A stretch of DNA of 50,291 bases from Dankookia rubra (lineage in GTDB: Bacteria; Pseudomonadota; Alphaproteobacteria; Acetobacterales; Acetobacteraceae). Made by a program: the position numbers and the translations under genes. Below the pieces are notes generated by a model. The model made no database searches and had not been told where the DNA came from. It saw only the letters and a program-made list of their open reading frames with translations. Position 1 is the first letter of the stretch; each line of letters starts with the position of its first letter. Below are positions 9,317 to 17,652 of this stretch, in pieces. Where the stretch lies: NCBI RefSeq assembly GCF_004355005.1, contig NZ_SMSJ01000041.1, positions 1 to 50,291 of the forward strand. Reading direction: 5' to 3'.

Positions 9317-10230
9317 CTTCGCCCGCAGTGCCGACGCAGCATGACGTTGGCTTCGCGGATGCGCAGCGGTTGGCCAAATGGTCACCGACGCCAGTCGTCA
9401 AGGCGTCGATCTGCCTGCATGCGGCGGCCCTCGGCATCGTCGTCACCGAGCCGGCGGGATTGCCGGGCGTCACCGGATTGATCGCCGCGAACCATGCCGT
9501 CCTGGCCTGCGGCATGTGGCCGCGCAGCGCCATGCTCGGTTGCAACCTCACGCGGGTGACGCGGCCCGCGCCCGGCGCCGCTGATTCCGTTGTGCTCACC
9601 TTCGACGACGGCCCGGACCCCGAGGTAACGCCGCGCGTGCTCGACCTCCTCGACCGCAACGCGGCCAAGGCGAGCTTCTTCGTAATCGGCCAGCGGGCGG
9701 CGCGGCAGCCGCAGCTCCTGCGCGAGATCGTCGCACGCGGCCACAGCGTGGAGAATCATACCCATCGCCACCCGCTGAGCTTCGCCGGCTGGCTGCCGGG
9801 CGCCATGCTGCGAGAGCTCCGCCGGGCTCAGGAGGCGATCGCTGGGGCCTGTGGCCAAGCCCCACAGTATTTCCGCGCGCCGGCCGGTCTGCGTAGCCCG
9901 CTGCTCGATCCAGTGCTGGCCGTGACCGGGCTGCGCCTGGTCTCCTGGACCCGGCGCGGCTACGACGCGGTATCGTCCTGCCCAGACCGCGTATATCGGC
10001 GAATGACGCGCAACCTTTGTGCCGGCGACATCCTGCTGCTGCATGACCGCGCCACTGCCGGGCGTTGCATGGCGCTGCAGGTGCTGCCCCGGCTGCTGGC
10101 GCGGTTTGCGGCGGAAGGCCTCAGCGCGGCGTCGCTGCGGATGGCGCTGGGCGAGCCGCCACGCGGCGCCACAGCAGGACAGGCAGCCGACCCAGCATGC
10201 CAACCACCAGCCGCGCATGCATCCAGGTGA
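9313..10230 (+). CDS. Polysaccharide deacetylase family (NodB-like) protein
   Basis: The protein has the NodB-homology domain, with LTFDDGPDPEVTPRVLDLL near residue 96 (catalytic Asp and metal-binding Asp) and VENHTHRHP near residue 149 (metal-binding His residues). The first ~90 residues include hydrophobic stretches (AAALGIVVTEPAGLPG) that may anchor it in the membrane. The GTG start overlaps the stop of the halogenase-like gene, so the two are co-transcribed. In this context it probably trims or remodels a sugar or amide on the pigment lipid rather than chitin, but that is inference. Its last 110 bases overlap the convergent glycosyltransferase gene. Confidence 0.85.
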   Translation: MTSPAVPTQHDVGFADAQRLAKWSPTPVVKASICLHAAALGIVVTEPAGLPGVTGLIAANHAVLACGMWPRSAMLGCNLTRVTRPAPGAADSVVLTFDDGPDPEVTPRVLDLLDRNAAKASFFVIGQRAARQPQLLREIVARGHSVENHTHRHPLSFAGWLPGAMLRELRRAQEAIAGACGQAPQYFRAPAGLRSPLLDPVLAVTGLRLVSWTRRGYDAVSSCPDRVYRRMTRNLCAGDILLLHDRATAGRCMALQVLPRLLARFAAEGLSAASLRMALGEPPRGATAGQAADPACQPPAAHASR

Positions 10231-10903
10231 GCCGGACATTATCGCGGACGTAGTGGAAATGGGAGACTCCGCCCTCTTCCGGCTGCAGATAGCGCACCTG
10301 TGCGGCGAGGTTGATGGCGCGAACGCCACGCCAGGACAGCCGGACCGCTGCCTCCGGGTCGAAGTCGAAGCGGCGCATCCAGCGATTGCGCTGCATAATC
10401 TCGAGCAGCGGCGCAACCGGATAGACACGGAAGCCGAAGAGCGAATCACCGATGCCCCCGCCTAGCGTCTCCAGCCGCGCCCACCAGTTGGAGATACGCC
10501 GCCCCTGCACGCGCAGCTGCGGCGCCTCCGGGCCGAAGACTGGTAGGCCGAGCACCATGGCATCTGGTGCAGCCTGGGAGGCCGCCATCATCGCGCCAAT
10601 TGCCGCTGCTGGGTGCTGCCCATCGGCATCCATCACCAGCGCATGGCTGAAGCCGCGGCGGGCCGCCTCCTCCAGTCCATGCAGCACCGCCGCGCCCTTG
10701 CCCTGGTTAGCCGGCAGCATGAAAACCTCAAGCCCAGGGTTGACCTGCGCAGCCGCCTGCAGCGCCGCCGCGGTGCCGTCGGTGCTGCCATCCACCACCA
10801 CCCAGACCGGGCTCCAGGCGGCGCGCGCCTCGTGCACCACCTGCAGCACCAGGGGGCCGGTGTTGTAGCTGGGGATCAGGACCAGATGGGTGGCGCTCGG
10901 CAT
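10121..10903 (-). CDS. Family 2 glycosyltransferase
   Basis: The 260-residue product starts with a GT-A fold (HLVLIPSYNTGPLVLQVV) and has VDGSTDGTAAAL (nucleotide-sugar site) and MDADGQHP (the DxD metal motif). This is typical of dolichol-phosphate-mannose-synthase-like GT2 enzymes. The start ATG overlaps the stop of the upstream acyltransferase gene by the ATGA arrangement, so the two form a minus-strand pair inside the pigment cluster. A likely role is to add a sugar to the aryl-polyene lipid or its anchor. The 3' end overlaps the deacetylase gene by 110 bases in opposite orientation, which is unusually long. Confidence 0.85.
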   Translation of the reverse strand: MPSATHLVLIPSYNTGPLVLQVVHEARAAWSPVWVVVDGSTDGTAAALQAAAQVNPGLEVFMLPANQGKGAAVLHGLEEAARRGFSHALVMDADGQHPAAAIGAMMAASQAAPDAMVLGLPVFGPEAPQLRVQGRRISNWWARLETLGGGIGDSLFGFRVYPVAPLLEIMQRNRWMRRFDFDPEAAVRLSWRGVRAINLAAQVRYLQPEEGGVSHFHYVRDNVRLTWMHARLVVGMLGRLPVLLWRRVAARPAPSAATPR

Positions 10904-11691
10904 CAGCGCCGCGCGGTCGCGGGCAGCTCCGCCCGGAAATAACTCTCAAGGCGCGCGACGAAGCCGTCCGCATCGCCGGCCGGATCGAAGCGCTCGCCGA
11001 GCCTGACGCGGAAGACCAGGGGCAGGGGCGGACGTCGCAGAAGCGGCCAGGCCTTCGAAAGATAGGGGCTGTCGGCTTCGATCAGCACGGTTTGCACCGG
11101 CGCGCGCGTCGCCCGGGCGATCACCGCGAAGCTGCGGTGGAAGGTGTCAACCGGCGGCGTCCGGGTGCGCGAGCCCTCGGGGAAGATCAACAGGTGGCGG
11201 CCGCCCTGCACAGCCAGCCCGGCCCGTCGGATCATCGGCAGCGGCACATCGTTGCGGATATAGGAGGCTAGCCGGATGCCGCCGCCGAGGAACCAGTTGT
11301 CCCAGAGCGTCGCCTTGGTGATGCAGACGACGCGCGGCAGGCGGGAAATCAGCAGCACGGCATCCATCATCGTCGGGTGGTTCGGGGCAATGACCAGCCC
11401 GTCCTGCTCCCGCAATCGGTCGAGCGCAGAGAGATCAGCCCGCAGCACCCCGGTGGCGCGCATGACGAAAAGCGACCAGCGGAACCCCGCCATGATCCCG
11501 AACTGCCCGAGCGGTTCGCCCCAGCGTCGTGGAAGGAGACGATAAAGCAGGCCCGCCGGAAGGCTCCAGATCAGGCAGCTTAGGCCGAACACCAGAACGC
11601 AAAAGTAGAAGGCAAGGCTGTAGTAGACTTCCAGGAGCCAATTCGGCCTGTCCGTCGTAACGGCCGCCTGATGTGCGCCACTGGTTTGCAT
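10903..11691 (-). CDS. 1-acyl-glycerol-3-phosphate acyltransferase-like (PlsC family) protein
   Basis: The product has the acyltransferase motif I NHPTMMD (HX4D), the substrate motif FPEGSRTR and a hydrophobic N-terminal segment (LLEVYYSLAFYFCVLVFGL) that should anchor it in the inner membrane. The ATG at 11691 is preferred because GAGG lies just upstream. A longer start at 11748 would add 19 residues with no conserved content. It is followed with a 4-base overlap by the GT2 gene. Such acyltransferases are regular members of aryl-polyene clusters and probably help attach the polyene acyl chain to its lipid anchor. Confidence 0.85.
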   Translation of the reverse strand: MQTSGAHQAAVTTDRPNWLLEVYYSLAFYFCVLVFGLSCLIWSLPAGLLYRLLPRRWGEPLGQFGIMAGFRWSLFVMRATGVLRADLSALDRLREQDGLVIAPNHPTMMDAVLLISRLPRVVCITKATLWDNWFLGGGIRLASYIRNDVPLPMIRRAGLAVQGGRHLLIFPEGSRTRTPPVDTFHRSFAVIARATRAPVQTVLIEADSPYLSKAWPLLRRPPLPLVFRVRLGERFDPAGDADGFVARLESYFRAELPATARR

Positions 11692-11809
11692 TCTTGCCTC
11701 ATTTTCACCAACAGAGTAGATGGGTGCGGCCTTACGGCGAAGCGGCAATATGTCCGCGCAAACCCGGTGACAGCCGGGCGTGACCAGATCGACGCCGGCG
11801 GATGGATCG

Positions 11810-12580
11810 ATGGATATGGCTGACTCCGACCCGCTGGTCGCCCCGCATCCCCCCCTCGCGGCCTATTACCACGGCGGCGCCGCGCGCGACGGTTTCGTCC
11901 GCCGACTTTTCGACGAGACTGCCGACTCCTACGACCGCATCAACACCGCTTTCTCGCTCGGCTCCGGCGCCTGGTACCGCCGCGCCGCGCTGCGCCGGGC
12001 CGGGTTGCGGCCTGGCCAAGCAGTGCTGGACGTGGCGATCGGCACAGGGCTGGTGGCGCGGGAGGCAGTGCGCATTCTGGGCGGGCCGCGCGGCGTCGTC
12101 GGCATCGACCTCAGCGAGGGCATGCTGCGCCGCGCCGGGGCGAGCCTGCCAATCCCGCTGATCTGCGGCCGTGCCGAGGCGCTGCCGGTGGCCGATGTCA
12201 GCTTCGACTTTCTCAGCATGGGCTATGCGCTGCGCCACGTGGCGGCCCTGCCGGCCGCCTTCGCGGAATACCGCCGGGTGCTCCGGCCGGGTGGCCGCCT
12301 GCTGCTTCTGGAGATCGCCCGGCCGGAGGGACGGCTGGCCTATGCCGCCACGCGGCTCTACCTCGGGCAGGTGGTCCCGGGCATCATTGCCCGGCTGGGT
12401 GGCGGGGAGCGTGCGCGGCTGCTGATGCGCTACTATTGGGACACGATCGACCGCTGCGTACCACCGGCAGTCATCCTGGAGAGCTTGGCGGCGGCCGGCT
12501 TCACCGAAATCGGCTGCGAGGTCCAGCTCGGCATATTTCGCGCCTATACCGCCCGGCGGCCCGATGCCGGCCAGGGCTGA
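11810..12580 (+). CDS. Class I SAM-dependent methyltransferase, UbiE/COQ5-like
   Basis: The product has a UbiE-like start (LFDETADSYDRINTAFSLG), the SAM-binding loop VLDVAIGTGLVAREAV, the acidic VGIDLSEGML and the post-motif RRVLRPGGRLLLLEIARPEG. The aromatic-methylating UbiE/COQ5 relatives make methylation of the aryl ring of the polyene the natural role. A GTG at 11780 would add 10 residues. ATG at 11810 or 11816 fits the spacing from the divergent acyltransferase gene better. It is the first gene of the plus-strand operon that runs to 24625, and it overlaps the next gene by 17 bases. Confidence 0.85.
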   Translation: MDMADSDPLVAPHPPLAAYYHGGAARDGFVRRLFDETADSYDRINTAFSLGSGAWYRRAALRRAGLRPGQAVLDVAIGTGLVAREAVRILGGPRGVVGIDLSEGMLRRAGASLPIPLICGRAEALPVADVSFDFLSMGYALRHVAALPAAFAEYRRVLRPGGRLLLLEIARPEGRLAYAATRLYLGQVVPGIIARLGGGERARLLMRYYWDTIDRCVPPAVILESLAAAGFTEIGCEVQLGIFRAYTARRPDAGQG

Positions 12581-13250
12581 GGCCAGCTTCGCGGCCGCGG
12601 TGCTGGGCCGCGTCGCCGAGCAGGTTACCTGCCGCTATGCCGGGGCCTCGCGCTTCGCCCGGGGCTTCGTTCGCGGCAAGCTGCGTGGCGACCCGGCGAC
12701 GGCGACGATCCTGCGCCTGGCCGCTGCCGCCCCCTTCGGCTCGGTAGTCGATCTCGGTTGCGGCCGCGGCCAGCTCGGCCTGGCGCTGCTGCTGACGGGC
12801 CTCGCCGACCAGCTCACCGGCCTCGACCGCGATGCCACGAAGATCTCCGAAGCGGCCGCCGCCGCTGTCGGCCTGCCGGCGTGCTTCGCTGTCGCCGATC
12901 TCACCACCGCGCCGGTGCCAGATTGCGACACGCTTCTCATAATCGACGTGCTGCTGCAGATGCCGGAGGCGGCGCAGCGCGCGCTGCTGGGCCGCATGGT
13001 CGCGGCGGCGCGGCGCCGCATCCTGATCCGCGCCTTTGACCCTGACTGCGGCTGGCGCGCGCAGGTCGGCTTCGCCATGGAACGGCTCGGCCGCCGAGTG
13101 CGGCGGGACGGGGTCGAAATCCGACCGCTGCCGCTGCCGCTGCTGCAGTCCCACTTGACCGCCGCCGGCTTTGCGGTGCGGGTCGTGCCCTGCTGGGCCG
13201 GCACGCCGCTGCCCAACGTGCTGCTGATTGCCGAGCGTCCCCCGGCATGA
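12564..13250 (+). CDS. SAM-dependent methyltransferase, second of the cluster
   Basis: The 228-residue product has SVVDLGCGRGQLGLALLL (SAM motif I) and TGLDRDATKI (motif II acidic residue), and ends with LLIAERPP. It is shorter and more diverged than the UbiE-like gene before it. The start lies inside the previous gene and the stop overlaps the next gene's ATG, showing tight co-translation. Class I methyltransferases are usual in these clusters, and the substrate here is unknown. Confidence 0.8.
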   Translation: MPARAEASFAAAVLGRVAEQVTCRYAGASRFARGFVRGKLRGDPATATILRLAAAAPFGSVVDLGCGRGQLGLALLLTGLADQLTGLDRDATKISEAAAAAVGLPACFAVADLTTAPVPDCDTLLIIDVLLQMPEAAQRALLGRMVAAARRRILIRAFDPDCGWRAQVGFAMERLGRRVRRDGVEIRPLPLPLLQSHLTAAGFAVRVVPCWAGTPLPNVLLIAERPPA

Positions 13251-14110
13251 GGCGCTTGGTCCAGGCCGCGACGGCAGCCATCCTGGCCGCCTTGGGCGGA
13301 GCGCCCGCCGTGGCACAGGCGCCGGCGCCCGCTCTGCCCGTCATTGAGGCCGGCGTCTTTGGCGGCGGCGCCCTGCTGCCGGACTACCCCGCCGCCGGCC
13401 AGTCGCATGCACGCGGCGTCGTCCTGCCCTGGCTGATCTATCGCGGCGAGTTGTTCCGCAGCGATGACCGTGGCCTCCGTGGCCGGCTCTGGCGCAGCCG
13501 CGATCTGGAATTCACGCTGAACGCCAACGGCGCTGTCGGCAGCCGCTCACGCGACAACCGGGCGCGCGAGGGAATGCCCGACCTCGACTGGCTCGGCGAG
13601 ATCGGCCCCTCGCTGCGTTGGGTGACCTGGCGCAGCGCACCCGGCACCACCCGACTGACGCTGGAGACGCCGGTCCGCGCGGTTTTCTCCACCGACTTTT
13701 CCAGCGTGAAGTACCGCGGCTACGTCTTCGCCCCGGAGCTGGCGCTGGAACGCTCCGGGCTCGGCCTGCCGCGGTCGCGGGCGCGGATCGGCCTCGGCCC
13801 GGTCTTCGCCTCCGGCGGGCTGATGGACTACTGGTACCGGGTCGAGGAGCGCTACAGCCGGCCCGGCCGGCCGGCCTATGACGCTGCCAGCGGCTATCTC
13901 GGGCTCCGCCTGCAATTTTCCTACCGGGTGCCGCTCACCGAGCGGATCTCGGTCTCGGCTGGCGGGCGGCTCGAGAATTTCAGCGGCGCGAGCAATGCCG
14001 GCAGCCCGCTCTTCCGCTCGGAGTTGAACGCGACGCTGGTCGGCGGCCTGTCCTTCGCCCTTTACCGTTCGCCGGCGCAGACCGGCTCGGCCGCCGAACC
14101 CTTCGACTGA
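13247..14110 (+). CDS. MipA/OmpV-family outer membrane protein
   Basis: The 287-residue product has a signal peptide (hydrophobic core AATAAILAALGGAPAVAQA, cut near residue 24) and then alternating-residue strands typical of MipA/OmpV beta-barrels, such as VVLPWLIYRGELF, IGPSLRWVTW, ARIGLGPVFASGGLMDYWY and SVSAGGRLENFSGA. It ends with a short non-aromatic tail, unlike most barrels. It sits between the methyltransferases and the ACP gene and could help insert or expose the pigment at the outer membrane. From residue ~114 on, the coding region is duplicated directly downstream. Confidence 0.8.
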   Translation: MRRLVQAATAAILAALGGAPAVAQAPAPALPVIEAGVFGGGALLPDYPAAGQSHARGVVLPWLIYRGELFRSDDRGLRGRLWRSRDLEFTLNANGAVGSRSRDNRAREGMPDLDWLGEIGPSLRWVTWRSAPGTTRLTLETPVRAVFSTDFSSVKYRGYVFAPELALERSGLGLPRSRARIGLGPVFASGGLMDYWYRVEERYSRPGRPAYDAASGYLGLRLQFSYRVPLTERISVSAGGRLENFSGASNAGSPLFRSELNATLVGGLSFALYRSPAQTGSAAEPFD

Positions 14111-14132
14111 GCGCAGGGCCACACTTCACGCC

Positions 14133-14160
14133 TTGCACTGGCAAACAAGCTTCTGATAAC
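14133..14160 (+). promoter_or_regulatory. Candidate sigma-70-type promoter before ACP copy 1
   Basis: TTGCAC at 14133-14138 and GATAAC at 14155-14160 are spaced by 16 bases in the only AT-richer gap of the operon, about 60 bases before the ACP ATG. This is a consensus-like match by eye only. Confidence 0.35.
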
Positions 14161-14222
14161 CGTGATAAAACGCTGCTGACGACAAGCTCGGCGCCCACGC
14201 TACTTACGCGGATACAACGAAC

Positions 14223-14528
14223 ATGTCCTCCGGCGCTTCCGTCCCCGAACTTGCGGCGCCTTCGCCCGCCTCGCCGCAGCAGGAAGCCGAATTGGCCAAG
14301 CTGATCGTGTCTGTCCTCTCGCTTGAGGTGGTGCCCGAGGATATCCAGCCCGAGGCACCGCTGTTCAATCAGGGGCTGGGGCTCGATTCGATCGATGCGC
14401 TCGAGATCGCACTGGCCGTGTCGAAGACCTACGACGTCAAGCTGCGCTCCGACGATGAGCGCAACCACCGCATCTTCGCCTCGCTGCGCAGCCTCGCCGC
14501 GCATATCGAGAAGCACCGGACGCGGTAG
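14223..14528 (+). CDS. Acyl carrier protein (copy 1)
   Basis: This 101-residue ACP has the phosphopantetheine site GLGLDSIDALE with Ser 56, flanked by the four-helix pattern VSVLSLEVVPEDIQPEAPLF and IFASLRSLAAHIEKH. The N-terminal 20 residues are Pro/Ala/Ser-rich and probably disordered. It resembles the aryl-polyene ACPs that carry the growing chain. Its protein is identical to the copy at 15171-15476 because of the tandem duplication. A distinct second ACP, as found in E. coli-type aryl-polyene clusters (ApeE and ApeF), is not seen anywhere in the window. Confidence 0.9.
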   Translation: MSSGASVPELAAPSPASPQQEAELAKLIVSVLSLEVVPEDIQPEAPLFNQGLGLDSIDALEIALAVSKTYDVKLRSDDERNHRIFASLRSLAAHIEKHRTR

Positions 14529-14534
14529 CGGCAT

Positions 14535-15058
14535 ACTGGCTCGGCGAGATCGGCCCCTCGCTGCGTTGGGTGACCTGGCGCAGCGCACCGGGCACCACCC
14601 GACTGACGCTGGAGACGCCGGTCCGCGCGGTTTTCTCCACCGACTTTTCCAGCGTGAAGTACCGCGGCTACGTCTTCGCCCCGGAGCTGGCGCTGGAACG
14701 CTCCGGGCTCGGCCTGCCGCGGTCGCGGGCGCGGATCGGCCTCGGCCCGGTCTTCGCCTCCGGCGGGCTGATGGACTACTGGTACCGGGTCGAGGAGCGC
14801 TACAGCCGGCCCGGCCGGCCGGCCTATGACGCTGCCAGCGGCTATCTCGGGCTCCGCCTGCAATTTTCCTACCGGGTGCCGCTCACCGAGCGGATCTCGG
14901 TCTCGGCTGGCGGGCGGCTCGAGAATTTCAGCGGCGCGAGCAATGCCGGCAGCCCGCTCTTCCGCTCGGAGTTGAACGCGACGCTGGTCGGCGGCCTGTC
15001 CTTCGCCCTTTACCGTTCGCCGGCGCAGACCGGCTCGGCCGCCGAACCCTTCGACTGA
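14535..15058 (+). pseudogene. MipA/OmpV 3' fragment made by the duplication
   Basis: This fragment encodes residues ~115-287 of the outer membrane protein without signal peptide or the first strands. A GTG at 14570 could start translation, but the product could not be exported. It differs from the parent by one silent base at 14590. The sequence is otherwise uneroded, which points to a recent event. Confidence 0.85.
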
Positions 15059-15080
15059 GCGCAGGGCCACACTTCACGCC

Positions 15081-15108
15081 TTGCACTGGCAAACAAGCTT
15101 CTGATAAC
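15081..15108 (+). promoter_or_regulatory. Candidate promoter before ACP copy 2 (duplicate)
   Basis: This is the same TTGCAC-16-GATAAC arrangement as at 14133-14160, carried along by the duplication. If real, it gives the downstream genes a second internal promoter. Confidence 0.3.
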
Positions 15109-15170
15109 CGTGATAAAACGCTGCTGACGACAAGCTCGGCGCCCACGCTACTTACGCGGATACAACGAAC

Positions 15171-15476
15171 ATGTCCTCCGGCGCTTCCGTCCCCGAACTT
15201 GCGGCGCCTTCGCCCGCCTCGCCGCAGCAGGAAGCCGAATTGGCCAAGCTGATCGTGTCTGTCCTCTCGCTTGAGGTGGTGCCCGAGGATATCCAGCCCG
15301 AGGCACCGCTGTTCAATCAGGGGCTGGGGCTCGATTCGATCGATGCGCTCGAGATCGCACTGGCCGTGTCGAAGACCTACGACGTCAAGCTGCGCTCCGA
15401 CGATGAGCGCAACCACCGCATCTTCGCCTCGCTGCGCAGCCTCGCCGCGCATATCGAGAAGCACCGGACGCGGTAG
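15171..15476 (+). CDS. Acyl carrier protein (copy 2)
   Basis: The nucleotide and protein sequences are identical to the first ACP gene. The phosphopantetheine Ser 56 lies in LDSIDALE. It directly precedes the membrane-protein gene, which is the original gene order, so in the ancestor this was the only ACP between the outer-membrane gene and the ligase. Both copies keep intact start, stop and spacer, so both are probably expressed. Confidence 0.9.
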   Translation: MSSGASVPELAAPSPASPQQEAELAKLIVSVLSLEVVPEDIQPEAPLFNQGLGLDSIDALEIALAVSKTYDVKLRSDDERNHRIFASLRSLAAHIEKHRTR

Positions 15477-15480
15477 CGGC

Positions 15481-16011
15481 ATGGCGGCCGCGCCCTCTTC
15501 CGGCGTCGCAGCACTGCGGAACCGACCGGCCACCTCGATCGGGCCGGCCTTCCTGGCGCTGGCGCTGCTCCTTGCCCTGGAGTCCGCCGGCGGCGCCGCC
15601 ATCCTGCGCTTGGCGGGGGAGGCGGGGCCCGCCCTGCTCGCCGCGCTCGGCAGCCTCGCCGCAGGCATCCGCTTCGGCTGGACCCTGCGACCGGGCGCCG
15701 AGCCGTTGATCTCCCGTTACAGCCGCTTCGACGCGGCCGGCCTGCCCGACCCGGACGGCCATTATACCCGCCGGCTGACCGCTGCCTGGGCGGTGCTGCT
15801 CGGCGGCTTCGCACTGACTTTCCTGGCCGCCGCACTCGGCCTTTTCCCGGCCGCGCCGCTCTGGCTATTGCAGCCGGCGCTTTGCACCGCCCTCTTCTTC
15901 GGTGAGCATGTGCTACGCCGGTGCTGCTTCCCTGAACTCGGCCGAGTCACGCCGCTGCGGACGCTCCAAGCCATCTATCGGTGCCACCGGCAGGTCAGGC
16001 ATGCCGCCTGA
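15481..16011 (+). CDS. Membrane protein of aryl-polyene clusters (COG4648/ApeG-like)
   Basis: The ATG at 15481 lies 4 bases after the ACP stop and gives 176 residues. Hydrophobic segments are FLALALLLALESAGGAAIL, LLAALGSLAAGIRFGW, AWAVLLGGFALTFLAAALGLF and PLWLLQPALCTALFFGE, so four or so membrane spans are expected. Position between ACP and acyl ligase is that of the COG4648 protein in known clusters. Its precise role is not known in the family. A longer upstream frame exists but is a shadow of the ACP. The end overlaps the ligase start by 11 bases. Confidence 0.75.
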   Translation: MAAAPSSGVAALRNRPATSIGPAFLALALLLALESAGGAAILRLAGEAGPALLAALGSLAAGIRFGWTLRPGAEPLISRYSRFDAAGLPDPDGHYTRRLTAAWAVLLGGFALTFLAAALGLFPAAPLWLLQPALCTALFFGEHVLRRCCFPELGRVTPLRTLQAIYRCHRQVRHAA

Positions 16012-17359
16012 CCTAGTTGGCCAGGGGCTCGCCTGGCCACTGATCGACCGGCCCATGTCCGACGTGGTCTGCCGCCGCGCCGGTCGGGCGATCACCGTCG
16101 GCCAGTTGTTGGCCGAGGCCGCCACCCTGGCCGCCCGGCTGCCGGCTGCAGCGGAGGCGCATGCGATCAACCTTTGCGCCGACCGCTACCGGATGCTGGT
16201 CGGCTTCGTCGCCGCCCTGCTGCGCGGCCATGTGACGCTGCTCAACGCCGATGCCTCGCCGGCCCGGCTGGGCCTGCTCGCGGCGACGCATGCCGGCTGC
16301 TACGTCCTGGCGGATGGCACCGCGCCCAATGGACTTCCCATGGTGGCAATCCAGCTCGACCCGGAGCCCCCCGTTCCCGGCCCGCTGCCGCCAGTCCCCG
16401 CCATTCCGCTCGACCGCATCGTCGCGGTCGGCTTCACCTCGGGCTCGACCGCCGAGCCGACTGCGCATCCGAAGCCCTGGGGCGCATTAGTCGCCGCTGC
16501 AAGCGCGGCCGCCGAGCGTTTCGCACTGCGCGCCGCGGACGGCCCCCGGGCCACCATCCTGGCAACCGTGCCGCCGCAGCACATGTATGGCTTCGAGACC
16601 ACGATCATGCTGCCGCTGCAGGCTGCGGTCACCATCTATGCCGGCGCCAGCTTCTTTCCCTCCGACGTGCTCGACTCGCTCGCCGCGCTGCCGCCGCGGC
16701 GGCTGCTGGTCACCACGCCGCTCCATTTGCGCGCGCTGCTGGCCGAGGGCCGCCGGCCGGCCCCCCTCGCGGCCGTCATCTCCGCCACCGCACCCCTGGC
16801 GGCCGGCATCGCCGCCGCGGTGGAGCGCGACTGGCACGCACCGATGCTGGAGATCTACGGCGCCACCGAGGCCGGCTCGATGGCCAGCCGCCGCACCATC
16901 CAGGAAGCCGACTGGCTGCCCTATCGCGGCGTCGAATGCCGCGCCGAGGGCGTCTACGTCCCCGGCCTCGGCGAGGTCCGGCTTGGCGACCTGCTGAAGG
17001 CGGGGCCGGGTGGCCGTTTCCGCCTGCTTGGCCGGCGCAGCGACATGGTGAAGCTGGCCGGCCGCCGTGCTTCGCTGGCCGACCTCAACCGGCGGCTGCT
17101 GGAGGTCGAGGGTGTGCGGGACGGCGTCTTCGTGGCGCCGGACGACATCGAGCGCAACCCGGCGGCTCGGCTCGCCGCCTATGTCGTGGCGCCTGGCCGC
17201 TCGGTGCAGGAGATCCTGGCCGGGCTGCGCGCCAAGCTGGAGCCACTGTTCCTGCCGCGTCCGGTGTGGCTGGTGCCGAGCCTGCCGCGCGACCGGCTGG
17301 GCAAGTTATCGCAGCGCGCCTTGTCGGATCTGCGCCTGACGACCGCGAGGAACGGATGA
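16001..17359 (+). CDS. AMP-dependent acyl ligase (ApeH-like), loads the aryl starter onto ACP
   Basis: The ATG at 16001 gives 452 residues of the adenylate-forming family. The phosphate-binding loop TSGSTAEPTAHPK is near residue 146, PPQHMYGFE follows, IYGATEAGS is near residue 284 and the hinge/lysine region (LGRRSDMVKLAGRR) is near 345. Its homologue in aryl-polyene clusters activates 4-hydroxybenzoate-type acids and transfers them to an ACP. The start overlaps the membrane gene and the end overlaps the next gene's ATG. A longer start at 15902 would place 33 unrelated residues in front and is not favoured. Confidence 0.85.
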   Translation: MPPDLVGQGLAWPLIDRPMSDVVCRRAGRAITVGQLLAEAATLAARLPAAAEAHAINLCADRYRMLVGFVAALLRGHVTLLNADASPARLGLLAATHAGCYVLADGTAPNGLPMVAIQLDPEPPVPGPLPPVPAIPLDRIVAVGFTSGSTAEPTAHPKPWGALVAAASAAAERFALRAADGPRATILATVPPQHMYGFETTIMLPLQAAVTIYAGASFFPSDVLDSLAALPPRRLLVTTPLHLRALLAEGRRPAPLAAVISATAPLAAGIAAAVERDWHAPMLEIYGATEAGSMASRRTIQEADWLPYRGVECRAEGVYVPGLGEVRLGDLLKAGPGGRFRLLGRRSDMVKLAGRRASLADLNRRLLEVEGVRDGVFVAPDDIERNPAARLAAYVVAPGRSVQEILAGLRAKLEPLFLPRPVWLVPSLPRDRLGKLSQRALSDLRLTTARNG

Positions 17360-17652
17360 CCGCGCCGTTGGCCGGCCCGGCTACCCGCGTGACCATCCCG
17401 GCCGACCATCCGGCGCTGCCGGGACATTTCCCCGGCCGGCCGATCGTGCCTGGCGTGTTGCTGCTGGATGCGGTCATGCAGGCGGCCGGGCTTGGCCAGG
17501 GCCTGCTGCGGCGGGCAAAGTTCCTGGCCCCCGTGCTGCCGGGCGACGCGATCGAGATCGACCTGGTGCCGGGCCCCGGCAGGCTCGGCTTCGCCTGTCG
17601 CTGCCGCGGTACCACCGTGTTGAGCGGTGAGTTCGCATGGCCACCCGCCTGA
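17356..17652 (+). CDS. Hotdog-fold dehydratase (FabZ/ApeI-like)
   Basis: This 98-residue protein has the FabA/FabZ-type core HPALPGHFPGRPIVPGVLLL with its active-site His and helix, followed by FLAPVLPGDAIEIDL. The ATG overlaps the ligase stop in ATGA. It is short for FabZ (about 150) but normal for the ApeI-like group, which dehydrates 3-hydroxyacyl-ACP during polyene elongation. The 3' end overlaps the acyltransferase start by 16 bases. Confidence 0.8.
   Translation: MTAPLAGPATRVTIPADHPALPGHFPGRPIVPGVLLLDAVMQAAGLGQGLLRRAKFLAPVLPGDAIEIDLVPGPGRLGFACRCRGTTVLSGEFAWPPA

Larger units (their letters stand above)
13587..14534 (+). repeat. 948-bp tandem duplication, copy 1
   Basis: This copy covers the last 174 codons of the MipA/OmpV gene, the 112-base spacer and the whole ACP gene up to the first two bases of the next gene's ATG. 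It matches 14535-15482 base for base except for C at 13642 against G at 14590. The outer boundaries share no bases with the junction, so no microhomology is visible. Confidence 0.95.
14535..15482 (+). repeat. 948-bp tandem duplication, copy 2
   Basis: This is a direct copy of 13587-14534, abutting it without spacer. It carries a headless outer-membrane gene, a second identical ACP gene and the AT of the following membrane-protein start codon. The single C/G difference is at a third codon position (Pro, CCC against CCG) of the MipA/OmpV sequence. Confidence 0.95.

Noticed and set aside
14323-14829. A plus-strand frame crossing the duplication junction, as if a new fusion protein
   Set aside because: It joins out-of-frame ACP sequence to out-of-frame MipA sequence. 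The real ACP and MipA frames are different and conserved.
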